DNA from: Desulfobacterales bacterium
GTDB lineage: Bacteria > Desulfobacterota > Desulfobacteria > Desulfobacterales > JAHEIW01
Length of the DNA: 14,014 nucleotides
Reading direction: 5' to 3'
Assembly: GCA_030145015.1 (NCBI GenBank)
Contig: JAQYWI010000145.1
Location: forward strand, 1-14,014
Below the pieces are notes generated by a model. The model was not told where the DNA came from and did not search any database. It saw only the letters and a list, made by a program, of their open reading frames with translations. Below are positions 1 through 7,762 of the stretch, piece after piece. The position numbers and the translations under genes were made by a program. Every line of letters begins with the position of its first letter. The first letter of the stretch is position 1.

Positions 1-244
1 TGGTTTCAAAACCCCAACTCCCCGCTTAATGAAGCGGGATTTCGCATCTAATTGAAAGATAATTTAAGGAGCTCAAAAGGCTCCAATGGCTGCGTTGCAG
101 GCCTCCGCTAAATGCTCACATACGCCATGTATGCTGCGCTTTCTCGATCGGCCTGCGTCTTGATGCATACATTAATCTGTTTAGATCAGACATGTAATCC
201 CGCTTCAGCGGGGCCCTTGAACCTGATCTGAGGTTTTGAAACCA
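1..244. repeat. Palindrome-rich intergenic repeat with 13-bp terminal inverted repeats
   Basis: The ends are exact inverted repeats: TGGTTTCAAAACC at 1-13 and GGTTTTGAAACCA at 232-244. Inside lie several nested hairpins: CCCGCTT/AAGCGGG (21-27 and 32-38), GGAGC/GCTCC (68-72 and 80-84), GCAGGCC/GGCCTGC (97-103 and 150-156) around CATAC/GTATG (119-123 and 129-133), and AGATCAG/CTGATCT (183-189 and 223-229) enclosing CCCGCT/AGCGGG (199-204 and 207-212). The two CCCGC hairpins are also inverted copies of each other. No coding potential was seen. The layout suggests a dispersed palindromic repeat or MITE-like element just downstream of the minus-strand gene. The left flank is outside the window, so a target duplication cannot be tested and the element may extend further left. 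Confidence 0.6.
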
Positions 245-274
245 CTTCTAAGCAGCGATCGCTTTTTTGAAGCG

Positions 275-1978
275 CTATTTTTTCAAACTCCAGGAAACGA
301 TGTAGCCTCTAGGTTCGGCGACAGGACTGTCGGATCCGGCCACCACCGCGAACACGAGTTCATCTGTTCCGTCGTTATCCAAATCGCCGACGTCATAGTC
401 GCTGATGTATCCGGTAAATTTGCGTGTCTTCCAGATGCTGCGAAGTCCGACATTATCCCAGACGAGGGCTTCAAAATGTCCGCTCGTATATTTTCTGTAT
501 CGATGGAAAACCCCGCGGCTAACATCGTGGTTTTTTACAACGATCACCTCATTTTTCTTATCTTGATCCAGGTCGGTTACGAATATGCGCTGTTGGAGGT
601 AAAGCCCTTTTAATCCGGTTGGGTCGATTAATCGGCCTTCCTTCTTTTTCTCCTTCATTTCGCCCGGAGACAATAGGTAAACATTGCTGCCGCCGTATGT
701 TTCGCTGCTGGTCCATTCTTCTTGACCGTCTTTATCCAGAATTCTAAGGGTATCGTTCTTCCCGATTGCCAGAATCGAATCCTGGCCTTTATTTAACACA
801 TCTCCGTATGTGAAACCGTAGACTCTCACCCAGTTCGGGAGGCGCTGTTTTTCTGCGGTTACATACCGGACGTTGTCCCATCCCAGAGCGTATATCGGAC
901 CTGAAAAAGCGTCGGTGTATCCCCCTTTTTGCCCCAAAAGAATGGGCGGGCCCTTTTTGGATGCTTTGATCGCCCGATAGTACCAGTTTTCATCCTTTGT
1001 CAGTGTTTTAAATTCGGTTCCATTCCATTCCAGCACAAAAGACCGAAGCCTGTTGTTTTCGGAGAGGCTGGTCACAAATATTTCGGCGGTGCCGTTGGCG
1101 TTGATGTCTGCGACATCGACACCGATAAAGTTGTCCGGACTTTCGACGCCGATACCGATAAGGCTGTCCGGACGGGGTCCCTGGATTTCGGCTTTTTTTG
1201 TAAACCGGCGATTCGCATACTGGTAGATAAAAATCTTTTTGCTGCTGATAAAGACGGCTTCGTTTTTTGTGTCGCCGTCCACATCACCGATGGCAACCCC
1301 ATTTATTTCGATTTTAAAAGTCTGGGTTTTCCAGAGGGTGGCGGTCACCTCACGGGAGGAAGGGGTGTCCTCAGAATCCATGATTTCGGTTCCGGCCTCT
1401 TTATCCAGAAGTTTTTCCGGATGCGCGCGACTGGTGGGACCGCTTTCCGGTTTCGGGCTGCTTTGGGCAACGGGAGGCGGGGTTGAGGGGATCTTACTGC
1501 CGAAGACCTCATCTTTGATGCGGACGGCCAAAAGATTGATGTGGGCGATGACCTCGCCCTGGGCCTGGCCTACCTCTGAAAAAGTCAGCAGCGGCTGTTT
1601 TTGGCGCATATCAAAAAAACTGGCGTCGGTGCTGATGCTATTTCCAAAAACCGTCAGGCTTCCGAACAAGACATAATCTGACCCGCTTTTTGCACCTAGT
1701 GCCAGCGCCGCCGCGGCATCGATCGTTGCGGGGATTTGTTCTGTTTTGAGGCTTGAATCGGCGCTGTCGACAACCACGACCTTGTCTTTTAAGGCCAGGC
1801 GGGATGCGAGCATGTCGGCAACTCCTTTTTTTAAATAGGCCAGATCTTTATCCGCATGGATGTTGAAAGGCAGGATCAACACCCTGGCCGGTTCGGCGGC
1901 TGAAACGCTGCCGATCAGAACCAAAACAAACAAGCTGATGATGGAAAATATTGATGCGGTCTTTTTTTTTATCCGCAA
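275..1978 (-). CDS. Exported TolB-like / FG-GAP (VCBS) repeat protein
   Basis: This 567-residue protein is predicted to be exported. Residues 1-28 form a signal peptide (basic RIKKK, hydrophobic stretch, cleavage near SVSAA). Residues about 31-160 resemble the N-terminal domain of TolB/CsgG-like periplasmic proteins (ARVLILPF, then a GSDYVLFGSL strand). Residues about 163-210 are a Pro/Ser-rich linker. The remainder is a repeat domain with calcium-loop-like FG-GAP/VCBS motifs: GDVDGDTKNEAV (231-242), ADINANGTAEIF (290-301), TDLDQDKKNEVI (468-479) and GDLDNDGTDELV (531-542). It probably folds as a beta-propeller in the periplasm or at the outer membrane, but its ligand is unknown. The frame stays open to a TTG at 2002. 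I prefer the TTG at 1978 because AGGAG (1986-1990 on the complement) sits 7 nt upstream and the signal peptide then starts normally. The gene is divergent from the porin gene. Family assignment is fairly secure; function is not. Confidence 0.85.
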   Translation of the reverse strand: MRIKKKTASIFSIISLFVLVLIGSVSAAEPARVLILPFNIHADKDLAYLKKGVADMLASRLALKDKVVVVDSADSSLKTEQIPATIDAAAALALGAKSGSDYVLFGSLTVFGNSISTDASFFDMRQKQPLLTFSEVGQAQGEVIAHINLLAVRIKDEVFGSKIPSTPPPVAQSSPKPESGPTSRAHPEKLLDKEAGTEIMDSEDTPSSREVTATLWKTQTFKIEINGVAIGDVDGDTKNEAVFISSKKIFIYQYANRRFTKKAEIQGPRPDSLIGIGVESPDNFIGVDVADINANGTAEIFVTSLSENNRLRSFVLEWNGTEFKTLTKDENWYYRAIKASKKGPPILLGQKGGYTDAFSGPIYALGWDNVRYVTAEKQRLPNWVRVYGFTYGDVLNKGQDSILAIGKNDTLRILDKDGQEEWTSSETYGGSNVYLLSPGEMKEKKKEGRLIDPTGLKGLYLQQRIFVTDLDQDKKNEVIVVKNHDVSRGVFHRYRKYTSGHFEALVWDNVGLRSIWKTRKFTGYISDYDVGDLDNDGTDELVFAVVAGSDSPVAEPRGYIVSWSLKK

Positions 1979-1985
1979 ATTTGTG

Positions 1986-1990
1986 CTCCT
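1986..1990 (-). promoter_or_regulatory. Ribosome binding site deciding the TTG start at 1978
   Basis: The minus strand reads AGGAG, 7 nt before TTG at 1978. The longer reading, starting at TTG 2002, has no comparable site, so the shorter start is chosen. Confidence 0.6.
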
Positions 1991-2069
1991 GTGGGTGGAC
2001 AATAATTACCACCGTGAGATTTTTTTATCAAAAAAGCCTTGCGCTATCTGCCGCGAATGTGCTTAAACC

Positions 2070-2099
2070 AAAAAACCCAACTGCAGACCTGGGTTTTTT
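2070..2099. terminator. Terminator-like hairpin in the divergent intergenic region
   Basis: AAAAAACCCA (2070-2079) pairs with TGGGTTTTTT (2090-2099) around a 10-nt loop containing CTGCAG. The T run makes it look like a bidirectional intrinsic terminator, but it lies upstream of both flanking genes rather than after either. It could block read-through between the divergent units, act in the leader of the minus-strand gene, or end an unannotated short transcript. The rest of the 1979-2327 gap holds the porin promoter and leader; I saw no convincing small gene in it. Confidence 0.5.
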
Positions 2100-2146
2100 G
2101 CATAGACCATATCATAAACAAAGTCAATAAAGGGCTGCCATGGCGT

Positions 2147-2196
2147 CGTTTTTTTTAAAAAAACGCTTGACAGGGCCAGCCCCGGGTTGTTAAAAT
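2147..2196 (+). promoter_or_regulatory. Strong sigma70-type promoter with UP-like A/T tract for the porin gene
   Basis: A perfect -35 TTGACA (2167-2172) and a 5/6 -10 TAAAAT (2191-2196) are separated by 18 nt. Directly upstream, eight T then seven A residues (2149-2163), bracketed by CG on each side, form a symmetric A/T tract positioned like an UP element. The predicted start is near 2203, giving a leader of about 125 nt before the porin ATG. The promoter strength fits an abundant outer-membrane protein. Confidence 0.7.
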
Positions 2197-2206
2197 TCTA
2201 CAATTT

Positions 2207-2220
2207 CAGGTGGACACCTG
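2207..2220 (+). promoter_or_regulatory. Perfect palindrome at the start of the porin leader
   Basis: CAGGTGGACACCTG has two 6-nt arms around a GA centre. It begins only a few bases after the predicted transcription start, so it may be a stabilising 5'-terminal stem-loop of the mRNA or a repressor operator. The sequence alone does not decide between these. Confidence 0.4.
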
Positions 2221-2327
2221 TATACCTAATGGAAGGGGGTGATGCGGGAGTAGCGCACAAAAATTGAACGTATGGTAATTATTAGGCTTATTATTAACCC
2301 TAAATTTCCTTAAGGAGGAAAACCAAG

Positions 2328-3638
2328 ATGAAGAAATTATTGGTCTTAAGTTTGGCTGTTGTGATGGTCGTGGCCTTCACGCTGCCGGCCTCTGCTTTTG
2401 AGAGCGTATTCGGCGGCTACTGGCGCACAAGGGCTGTTTCACAGCAAAATTTCAGTGGCACGGACAATGGCACCCACGATGATAAAAGCCTGGTCGATAC
2501 CAGAACCCGTCTGTATTACACTGCAATTCTCAACGACAACCTGAAGTTCATCAACCAGTTCGAGTTCAATGTGGAATGGGGTGATTCAGTGGGCGGCGAT
2601 GCCGGTGCGGACGGTACGAGTATTTGGAGAATTAGATCATCCTATGTCGATGCCACCATGGGTGCCATCAGGGCAACAATCGGTATCCAACCCTGGGAGC
2701 AGGCCCGCGGTTTTATCTTTTCCGACCAGGTCAGTGGCGTCGTTTTGTCCACTAAATTCGGAGAGACCCTGATTCCCTTTAGCTGGACCAAACAAGCTGA
2801 GGGCAATGCTGGCGCTACCGATTTTAATTCATGGGATATCGACGTGTTTTCGTTATATCCCGTGTTTAAATTTGGCGATAGCTTCACCTTAAATCCGTTT
2901 CTCGTCTATGCCTACTCGAAAAACGGCGAGGATCTCTCGAACAACCCGTTTTCGACTTATGGTGCGAATGCCGCCTTCCCGGGTGCCTTCGCGAACGACG
3001 ATGGCCTGAGTATTTACTACTTGGGCGCCAATGCGGATGTCACCCTGGGGTCCTTTAATCTCTGGGCCACCGCTGTGTATCAGGGCGGTACTCTTGATAC
3101 GGATGTGGCCGGGGAAAGTGATATCGATGTTAAAGCCTGGGTGGCTGCCATCGGCGGTAACGTGCCTTTAGGACCTGCCACCATGCGCGGCCAGTTTTTC
3201 TACGCATCCGGTGATGATGATGCGGATGACAGTGATTTCGAAGCATTTTTCGGTATTGACGGAAGAGCACGGGGCTGGAGTTACTACTGGGCTGAAATCA
3301 TGGGCAACGGCATTTTTGACCATCAAACATCAGCAGGCTCAGACGCGAATCCGTCCAACCTGTGGGCCGCCAACATTGGTGCGACCCTCAAGCCGATGGA
3401 AAAATTGTCGCTGAGCGGTGATGTGTGGTATGCCGCGCATCCTGAAGACGACTTCACTACCGATGAGAAAAAGCTGGGCGTCGAAGTTGACTTGAAAGCG
3501 GTCTACCAGCTGGTTGAAGGCATGAGCATGGAGCTCGTCGGTGCTTATCTTTTTGCCGATGATGCGACCGCTCTGGACGACAACGGCAACGATGATGATC
3601 CCTGGGAAGTGGGCACGCGACTGCAAATTAGCTTTTAA
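2328..3638 (+). CDS. Outer-membrane beta-barrel (porin-like) protein
   Basis: This 436-residue protein has a clear Sec signal peptide (MKKLLVLSLAVVMVVAFTLP, cleaved after the ASA at about residues 21-23). The mature part alternates short amphipathic aromatic strands with Gly/Asp/Asn-rich loops, for example SGDDDADDSDFEAFF, and the chain ends in phenylalanine (GTRLQISF), the usual C-terminal signature for outer-membrane barrel assembly. Such proteins form substrate channels or structural barrels in the outer membrane. The specific family and substrate are not recognised. A consensus AAGGAGG (2312-2318) precedes ATG 2328 by 9 nt. The gene appears to be a monocistron between its own promoter and the hairpin terminator at 3691-3723. 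The acidic loops suggest a role with cations, but this is speculative. Confidence 0.85.
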   Translation: MKKLLVLSLAVVMVVAFTLPASAFESVFGGYWRTRAVSQQNFSGTDNGTHDDKSLVDTRTRLYYTAILNDNLKFINQFEFNVEWGDSVGGDAGADGTSIWRIRSSYVDATMGAIRATIGIQPWEQARGFIFSDQVSGVVLSTKFGETLIPFSWTKQAEGNAGATDFNSWDIDVFSLYPVFKFGDSFTLNPFLVYAYSKNGEDLSNNPFSTYGANAAFPGAFANDDGLSIYYLGANADVTLGSFNLWATAVYQGGTLDTDVAGESDIDVKAWVAAIGGNVPLGPATMRGQFFYASGDDDADDSDFEAFFGIDGRARGWSYYWAEIMGNGIFDHQTSAGSDANPSNLWAANIGATLKPMEKLSLSGDVWYAAHPEDDFTTDEKKLGVEVDLKAVYQLVEGMSMELVGAYLFADDATALDDNGNDDDPWEVGTRLQISF

Positions 3639-3690
3639 TAAGAGAGATGCTGTCGTAACTTCATAACCTAGGAAGCAATTCGTAAAAACA

Positions 3691-3723
3691 AAAACCGGAA
3701 GGGGCAACCCTTCCGGTTTTTTT
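3691..3723 (+). terminator. Intrinsic terminator after the porin gene (possibly bidirectional)
   Basis: A 13-bp stem, AAAACCGGAAGGG (3691-3703) with CCCTTCCGGTTTT (3708-3720), closes on a GCAA (GNRA-type) tetraloop and ends in a seven-T run. An A-rich stretch before the stem (3684-3694) gives a T-rich tail on the opposite strand too, so it could also stop transcripts from the convergent gatB operon. Confidence 0.9.
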
Positions 3724-3788
3724 ATTACCAAAATCGCCTTCGTTAGTACCTAAGATGACGCTTGAACCTTTCTCAAAAATTCCGTTAT

Positions 3789-3855
3789 CGAGGACGAGGA
3801 CGAGTACGAGCACGAGTACGAAATTACGCAATGTTCCTCCTCGTCCTCGTCCTCG
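3789..3855. repeat. Hexanucleotide repeat forming an inverted repeat
   Basis: Variants of CGAGGA/CGAGTA/CGAGCA run in tandem from 3789 to about 3820. The first arm CGAGGACGAGGACGAG (3789-3804) is exactly complementary to CTCGTCCTCGTCCTCG (3840-3855), so the block can fold into a 16-bp stem with a 35-nt loop. Open frames across it are repetitive and not gene-like. It lies in the 285-bp gap between the convergent porin and gatB genes and could be a dispersed intergenic repeat. Confidence 0.65.
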
Positions 3856-3923
3856 GTATTTAACGCACAAACGAATTACCGTCGAGAAAGGGTGCTTTTA
3901 ATTTGAAATGTAATCGTCCCGCA

Positions 3924-5354
3924 TCAGCCCGCCAGCTTCTTTACCAATATCTCGTTGGCCATCTTTGGATTTGCCTGACCGCGTGTCTCTCTCATCACCT
4001 GCCCGACAAAAAATCCCAGCAGTTTGGTCTTGCCGCTTTTATAAGCCTGGACTTCCGCCGGGTTAGCGGCCAAAATCTTGGAGACGATGTCATCGATGGC
4101 GCTTGAATCGGATATTTGAACAAGTCCCTGTTCCGCAACGATCTGACGGGCAGATTTGTCCGATTGGGCCATTTCATCAAATACGCTTTTAGCAATTTTT
4201 CCGCTGATGGTCCCATCGTCAACGAGTTTGAGCAGCTCAGCCAGATCCGAGGCCGAAATGGGCGCTTGTTCGATGGATTTTCCTGCGGCTTTTAAGAGCC
4301 CCAGCAATGATCCCATGATCCAGTTGCTGACCGCTTTGGGCTGATTAAAGTCCTGCAAGCAGGCCTCGAAATATTCTGCCAGATCCCGGTCGGACGTTAA
4401 AATATCGGCATCGTAAGACGGCAGGCCGTAATCGGCGATAAAACGCTGCTTTTTGTCCGCCGGAAGCTCGGGCAGGCGCGTTTTAACGCGCTCGATCCAG
4501 TCCGCATCAATCACCAGCGGCAAAAGATCCGGATCCGGAAAGTATCGGTAGTCATGGGCCTCTTCTTTTCCGCGCATGGAATGGGTTCGGTTTTTATGGG
4601 GATCCCACAGGCGGGTTTCCTGTCGGACCTCGCCGCCGTCTAAAAGAACTTCCGTCTGGCGGTCGATCTCATACTGCAACGCTTTTTCGACATGCTTAAA
4701 AGAGTTGAGGTTTTTTAATTCGGTGCGGGTGCCGAAGGTTTCGGTCTGTTCGGGTCGAATCGAAACGTTGGCGTCGCACCTGAAACTGCCTTCCTCCAGA
4801 TTGCCGTCGCAAATGCCCAGATAGCGGACAATGGCACGTAATTGTCTCAGGTAAGCGCCGGCGGCCTCCGGTGTCCGGATATCCGGCTCGCTGACGATTT
4901 CGATCAGCGGCACCCCGGTGCGATTAAAATCCACCCTGCTGATCGGTCTGTGCGGATCATGGCCCAATTTGCCCGCATCTTCCTCCATGTGGATGCGGGT
5001 GATGCCGATGCGGTGGGTACTGCCGTTGACCTCGACGTCGACATAACCGTCCCGTGCAATCGGAAGCTCATACTGGGAGATCTGATAGCCTTTGGGCAGA
5101 TCCGGGTAAAAATAATTTTTGCGCGCAAAGCGGCTCTGCGGTCTGATGTCGCAGTGGGTTGCCAGGGCCATCCGCAGGGTATAATCGACCACCTTTTTGT
5201 TCAACACGGGCAGTACGCCGGGCATTCCCAGGCATACCGGGCAGGTATGCGTATTGGGCGGCGCTCCGAAAGCGGTTGAACAGGCGCAGAAGATTTTCGT
5301 TTTTGTCTTGAGCTGGGCATGGATTTCCAGCCCGATCACCGGTTCAAATTCCAT
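3924..5354 (-). CDS. gatB: Aspartyl/glutamyl-tRNA(Asn/Gln) amidotransferase subunit B
   Basis: This is the GatB subunit of the GatCAB amidotransferase, which converts mischarged Glu-tRNA(Gln) and/or Asp-tRNA(Asn) to the amidated form in the cytoplasm. GatB binds the tRNA and activates the carboxylate with ATP, using ammonia from GatA. The 476-residue length is normal. Visible hallmarks are [10 protein letters not shown] at 8-17 (E10 and H12 lie in the conserved motif), a zinc-type C23-x-C25 plus C38-P-V-C41 pattern, [19 protein letters not shown] near residues 78-96, [10 protein letters not shown], and a helical C-terminal GatB/YqeY domain (about 325-476). ATG 5354 is preceded by TAAGGA six nt upstream. 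gatA and gatC are not in the window; gatB is instead paired with a GSCFA-family gene 9 bp upstream, so it is probably co-transcribed with that gene. Confidence 0.97.
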   Translation of the reverse strand: MEFEPVIGLEIHAQLKTKTKIFCACSTAFGAPPNTHTCPVCLGMPGVLPVLNKKVVDYTLRMALATHCDIRPQSRFARKNYFYPDLPKGYQISQYELPIARDGYVDVEVNGSTHRIGITRIHMEEDAGKLGHDPHRPISRVDFNRTGVPLIEIVSEPDIRTPEAAGAYLRQLRAIVRYLGICDGNLEEGSFRCDANVSIRPEQTETFGTRTELKNLNSFKHVEKALQYEIDRQTEVLLDGGEVRQETRLWDPHKNRTHSMRGKEEAHDYRYFPDPDLLPLVIDADWIERVKTRLPELPADKKQRFIADYGLPSYDADILTSDRDLAEYFEACLQDFNQPKAVSNWIMGSLLGLLKAAGKSIEQAPISASDLAELLKLVDDGTISGKIAKSVFDEMAQSDKSARQIVAEQGLVQISDSSAIDDIVSKILAANPAEVQAYKSGKTKLLGFFVGQVMRETRGQANPKMANEILVKKLAG

Positions 5355-5360
5355 GGGTCG

Positions 5361-5366
5361 TCCTTA
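5361..5366 (-). promoter_or_regulatory. gatB ribosome binding site overlapping the upstream stop codon
   Basis: The minus strand reads TAAGGA here. TAA is the stop of the GSCFA-family gene (5364-5366), and TAAGGA serves as the Shine-Dalgarno for gatB 6 nt downstream. This layout favours coupled translation of the two genes. Confidence 0.65.
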
Positions 5367-6332
5367 TCCGTAATCGTATGCGTCAGAAGAGAAAAATTTA
5401 AAAAAATGCCGCATAATAAACTTTACGGTTGGTTTGTTGATGTGAAAATTTTCTCTGCTCTCGGCAAAGTAGGTCAATCCGCTCAAGGGCTGATAAATGG
5501 TTGCCATCTCAAACGCCGGAAAATAATAAACATTTTCATGGCGCGCCGTGAATTCGTCGGCGACAGCCCGCAGCGTTGCTTTGGAATTGCAGCTGGCGCT
5601 GATGACATCGCTGTCCCGGCGGAAGGTGGCCCAGAGGTTCACCGGTGATACCGTCATCAGGATTTTGCAATCCGGGTTGCGGGTCGCCATAATTTCGTAA
5701 ATTCGCTCCAGATTTTTGAAGTTTTCTGCGTAACGGCTGACCCGGAAGCGGTATCGGCTCATATCGCCGCCCTCGTTTACATAGGGCCCTGAGGGCAGGC
5801 AAATAACGGACCCGTCGACCTGATCCTGCCAGATTTCCGTCAGGCCGAGGGTCAGAATCAGAACCTCGGCTTTTTCCAGAGCTTTGCGGGAATGTCGCCG
5901 GTGCTGCCCAAAGTCTTCTTCGGCTTCCTTCAGGTTGTCGTAAAGGATGACGCGGCGATAAGGATCCTGGATTTTTTTTGACTTGGGTGCGGTCCACCAT
6001 CGCAAATCCGGCTGCCAGTTTTCAAAGGTGTACTCAAAAATCTGACGCATGCAATGGGTGCTGTAAACACGCTCCCAGGCGGCACTGGCATGCAGGGATG
6101 CGGGGTGATAGGTTTCTTTGGTAATGTAATTGTAATCGCGCTGAATGAGTCGGCGTTTTATTTCGCGGGCAAAACAGGATCCCATCGAAGCAATCGGCGT
6201 TGATTTTGAAATCGTAAATCGACCCGCCTGCGGAGCCGGAAAATTGCCGTCCACCGGTGGGTTTTCAAAAGAGCCCGGCCAGACTTGCCATTTCTGGAAC
6301 CGAGGTAGGGGGCGGGCGTCTGAAGGTGCCAT
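5364..6332 (-). CDS. GSCFA-family (SGNH-hydrolase-like) protein
   Basis: This 322-residue protein carries the signature that names the GSCFA family: ASMGSCFAREI, with GSCFA at residues 51-55. The block order resembles SGNH/GDSL-type esterases: GSCF with the candidate nucleophile Ser52, LILTLGLTEIW (158-168), MTVSPVNLW (226-234) and a late His in ENFHINK (294-300). The family is poorly characterised; members often sit near polysaccharide genes, so deacylation or acyl transfer on a glycan is plausible but unproven. There is no signal peptide or membrane segment, suggesting a cytoplasmic protein. The frame stays open to 6512, but ATG 6332 is preferred: AAGGA lies 7 nt upstream and the extra 60 residues look unlike the family. 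It is followed directly by gatB. Confidence 0.85.
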   Translation of the reverse strand: MAPSDARPLPRFQKWQVWPGSFENPPVDGNFPAPQAGRFTISKSTPIASMGSCFAREIKRRLIQRDYNYITKETYHPASLHASAAWERVYSTHCMRQIFEYTFENWQPDLRWWTAPKSKKIQDPYRRVILYDNLKEAEEDFGQHRRHSRKALEKAEVLILTLGLTEIWQDQVDGSVICLPSGPYVNEGGDMSRYRFRVSRYAENFKNLERIYEIMATRNPDCKILMTVSPVNLWATFRRDSDVISASCNSKATLRAVADEFTARHENVYYFPAFEMATIYQPLSGLTYFAESRENFHINKPTVKFIMRHFFKFFSSDAYDYG

Positions 6333-6421
6333 GCGATGTTCCTTACCGAAACGTTTTTTGTTAACCACTATATAACAAATTGATCCAGTGAATGAAAGCT
6401 TTGGATTCTCAAACCCATTTG

Positions 6422-6451
6422 TTGACAAAATCAGTCCGGTTCTTCTATATT
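6422..6451 (+). promoter_or_regulatory. Sigma70-type promoter for the first glycosyltransferase pair
   Basis: A perfect TTGACA (6422-6427) and TATATT (6446-6451) are separated by 18 nt. The predicted start near 6458 gives a leader of about 100 nt before the glycosyltransferase start. It lies in the 218-bp divergent gap between the GSCFA and glycosyltransferase genes. Confidence 0.6.
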
Positions 6452-6459
6452 TATGCATT

Positions 6460-6486
6460 CTTTGTGTGCTTTGTGATCTTCGTGGT
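6460..6486 (+). repeat. Three 9-bp tandem units of CTTYGTGNN
   Basis: CTTTGTGTG, CTTTGTGAT and CTTCGTGGT follow each other exactly in register. The block sits just after the predicted promoter, so it would be in the mRNA leader of the downstream glycosyltransferase gene. It resembles CTTTGTG/CTTCGTGG-type intergenic repeats I recall from other bacterial genomes, but this was not searched. Confidence 0.5.
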
Positions 6487-6562
6487 ATTATATATATTTC
6501 GTCCAGGGGCAAAAGCTATTTCAGGTTGGAATTTTAGATAACAATTTTAATTGAAAGCGTGG

Positions 6563-7762
6563 ATGGCGCGTAATTCGACATATAATATTTTGATGTACTC
6601 GCATGACTCGTATGGTCTCGGACACATTCGCAGAACCATGGCGATCGCAACCCATTTGTTGGCGCCGCGCATCAATATTCTGATCCTGACCGGATCCCCC
6701 ATCGCCGGCCGCTTTTCCTTTCCCGAGCAGATCGATTTTGTACGCATACCGGGGATGATTAAAAAAACAAGCGAAGAGTACCTGCCGCTTTCAATTAAAA
6801 TCAATGCCAGACACGCCCTGGATATCCGCAAAAACATCATCACGGCCACCGCTAAAACCTTTCAGCCCCAACTTTTCATCGTGGACAAAGAACCGCTCGG
6901 GTTGCGAAAAGAGGTGCTGCCGACACTCAAGTGGCTGAAGCGCAGTCGCCCCGATACCCGCGCCATCCTGGGACTGCGAGATATCATGGATGATGCAGCT
7001 GCGGTTAAGAAGGACTGGACTGAAAAAGGCGTGTATGAAACCCTGGAAAGCCTGTATTCCGAAATCTGGGTTTACGGCATTCAGGGGTTTTATAACCCGA
7101 TTGTTGAATATGATATTGCGGAATCGATCAGTCGCAAGGTTCACTTCACGGGATATATTCCGCGTAAAATTCCTGCTAAAGAAGCGGTGCGCAATATGCG
7201 TAAAGAGCTCGGCGTCCATCAGGATGAAAAGCTGGTTGTGGTGACAACCGGTGGTGGGGGAGACGGGTATACGGTTATGCGGAATTATGTCAGCATGCTC
7301 GAATCTGCCCCGGATGTTATGCCCTTCAAGAGTGTCTTGATTACCGGGCCGTTTATGCCCAAAAATAAACGCCGAAAAATCTTTAAGCGCGCCCGCAAAC
7401 TCGGGGTGCGCTCCTATCACTTCTATCGGCAGATGGAAAAAATATTCGCGGCCGCCGATCTGGTTGTGACCATGGGCGGCTACAACACGCTTTGTGAAAT
7501 TCTCAGCCAGGGGACGCCCAGCCTGGTCATTCCGCGGGAGAAGCCCCGCAAGGAGCAGATGATCCGGGCCCAGACGTTTAAACGCCAGAACCTGGTCGAC
7601 TATATCCCCTGGGGAGAATTTACACCGCAGATTTTACAAGAGAAGATCCTGACGCTCCTGGAAACCCCCGAGCCTTATCTGGAGGCCATTTCGCAATTTC
7701 GGCTTACCGGAATCGAGACCATGCAGCAGCGCCTGCGCGACTTCAGGCCCCCGAAATCATGA
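6563..7762 (+). CDS. Predicted glycosyltransferase, GT-B fold (COG4671-like)
   Basis: This 399-residue cytoplasmic glycosyltransferase resembles the predicted enzymes of COG4671, related to MurG-type GT-B enzymes. The N-terminal domain starts with NILMYSHDSYGLGHIRRT (8-25), whose GLGH is the family acceptor-side glycine loop. The C-terminal nucleotide-sugar domain shows VVVTTGGGGDG (225-235), then AAADLVVTMGGYNTLCEIL (297-314) and PREKPRKEQMIRA (324-336). It probably transfers a sugar from a nucleotide donor to a lipid- or glycan-linked acceptor; donor and acceptor are unknown. The frame also allows TTG at 6551, four codons earlier. ATG 6563 is chosen, although no strong ribosome binding site fits either start. 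Its stop overlaps the next start by 4 bp (ATGA). A similar enzyme begins at 12924. Confidence 0.85.
   Translation: MARNSTYNILMYSHDSYGLGHIRRTMAIATHLLAPRINILILTGSPIAGRFSFPEQIDFVRIPGMIKKTSEEYLPLSIKINARHALDIRKNIITATAKTFQPQLFIVDKEPLGLRKEVLPTLKWLKRSRPDTRAILGLRDIMDDAAAVKKDWTEKGVYETLESLYSEIWVYGIQGFYNPIVEYDIAESISRKVHFTGYIPRKIPAKEAVRNMRKELGVHQDEKLVVVTTGGGGDGYTVMRNYVSMLESAPDVMPFKSVLITGPFMPKNKRRKIFKRARKLGVRSYHFYRQMEKIFAAADLVVTMGGYNTLCEILSQGTPSLVIPREKPRKEQMIRAQTFKRQNLVDYIPWGEFTPQILQEKILTLLETPEPYLEAISQFRLTGIETMQQRLRDFRPPKS

Noticed and set aside
1..244. CRISPR-like array suggested by repeated CCCGC hairpins
   Set aside because: Only two hairpins occur, in inverted orientation, with no regular repeat-spacer spacing.
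929..1486. 185-codon plus-strand frame within the FG-GAP gene
   Set aside because: It is antisense to the repeat-domain coding sequence and reflects its codon pattern; no ribosome binding site or domain was seen.
2099..2127. Possible minus-strand promoter (TTGACT-N17-TATGCA) for the FG-GAP gene
   Set aside because: The -10 matches only about half the consensus and the predicted start would fall inside the terminator-like hairpin, so it is not supported enough to annotate.
3661..3870. 69-codon minus-strand frame with a VLVLVLVL run
   Set aside because: The run comes from translating the CGAG-type hexamer repeat, and the frame reads through the porin terminator.
6333..6512. 60-residue N-terminal extension of the GSCFA-family protein
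   Set aside because: The good ribosome binding site is at ATG 6332, the GSCFA motif then lies at a plausible position, and the extension covers the predicted divergent promoter and 9-bp repeats.
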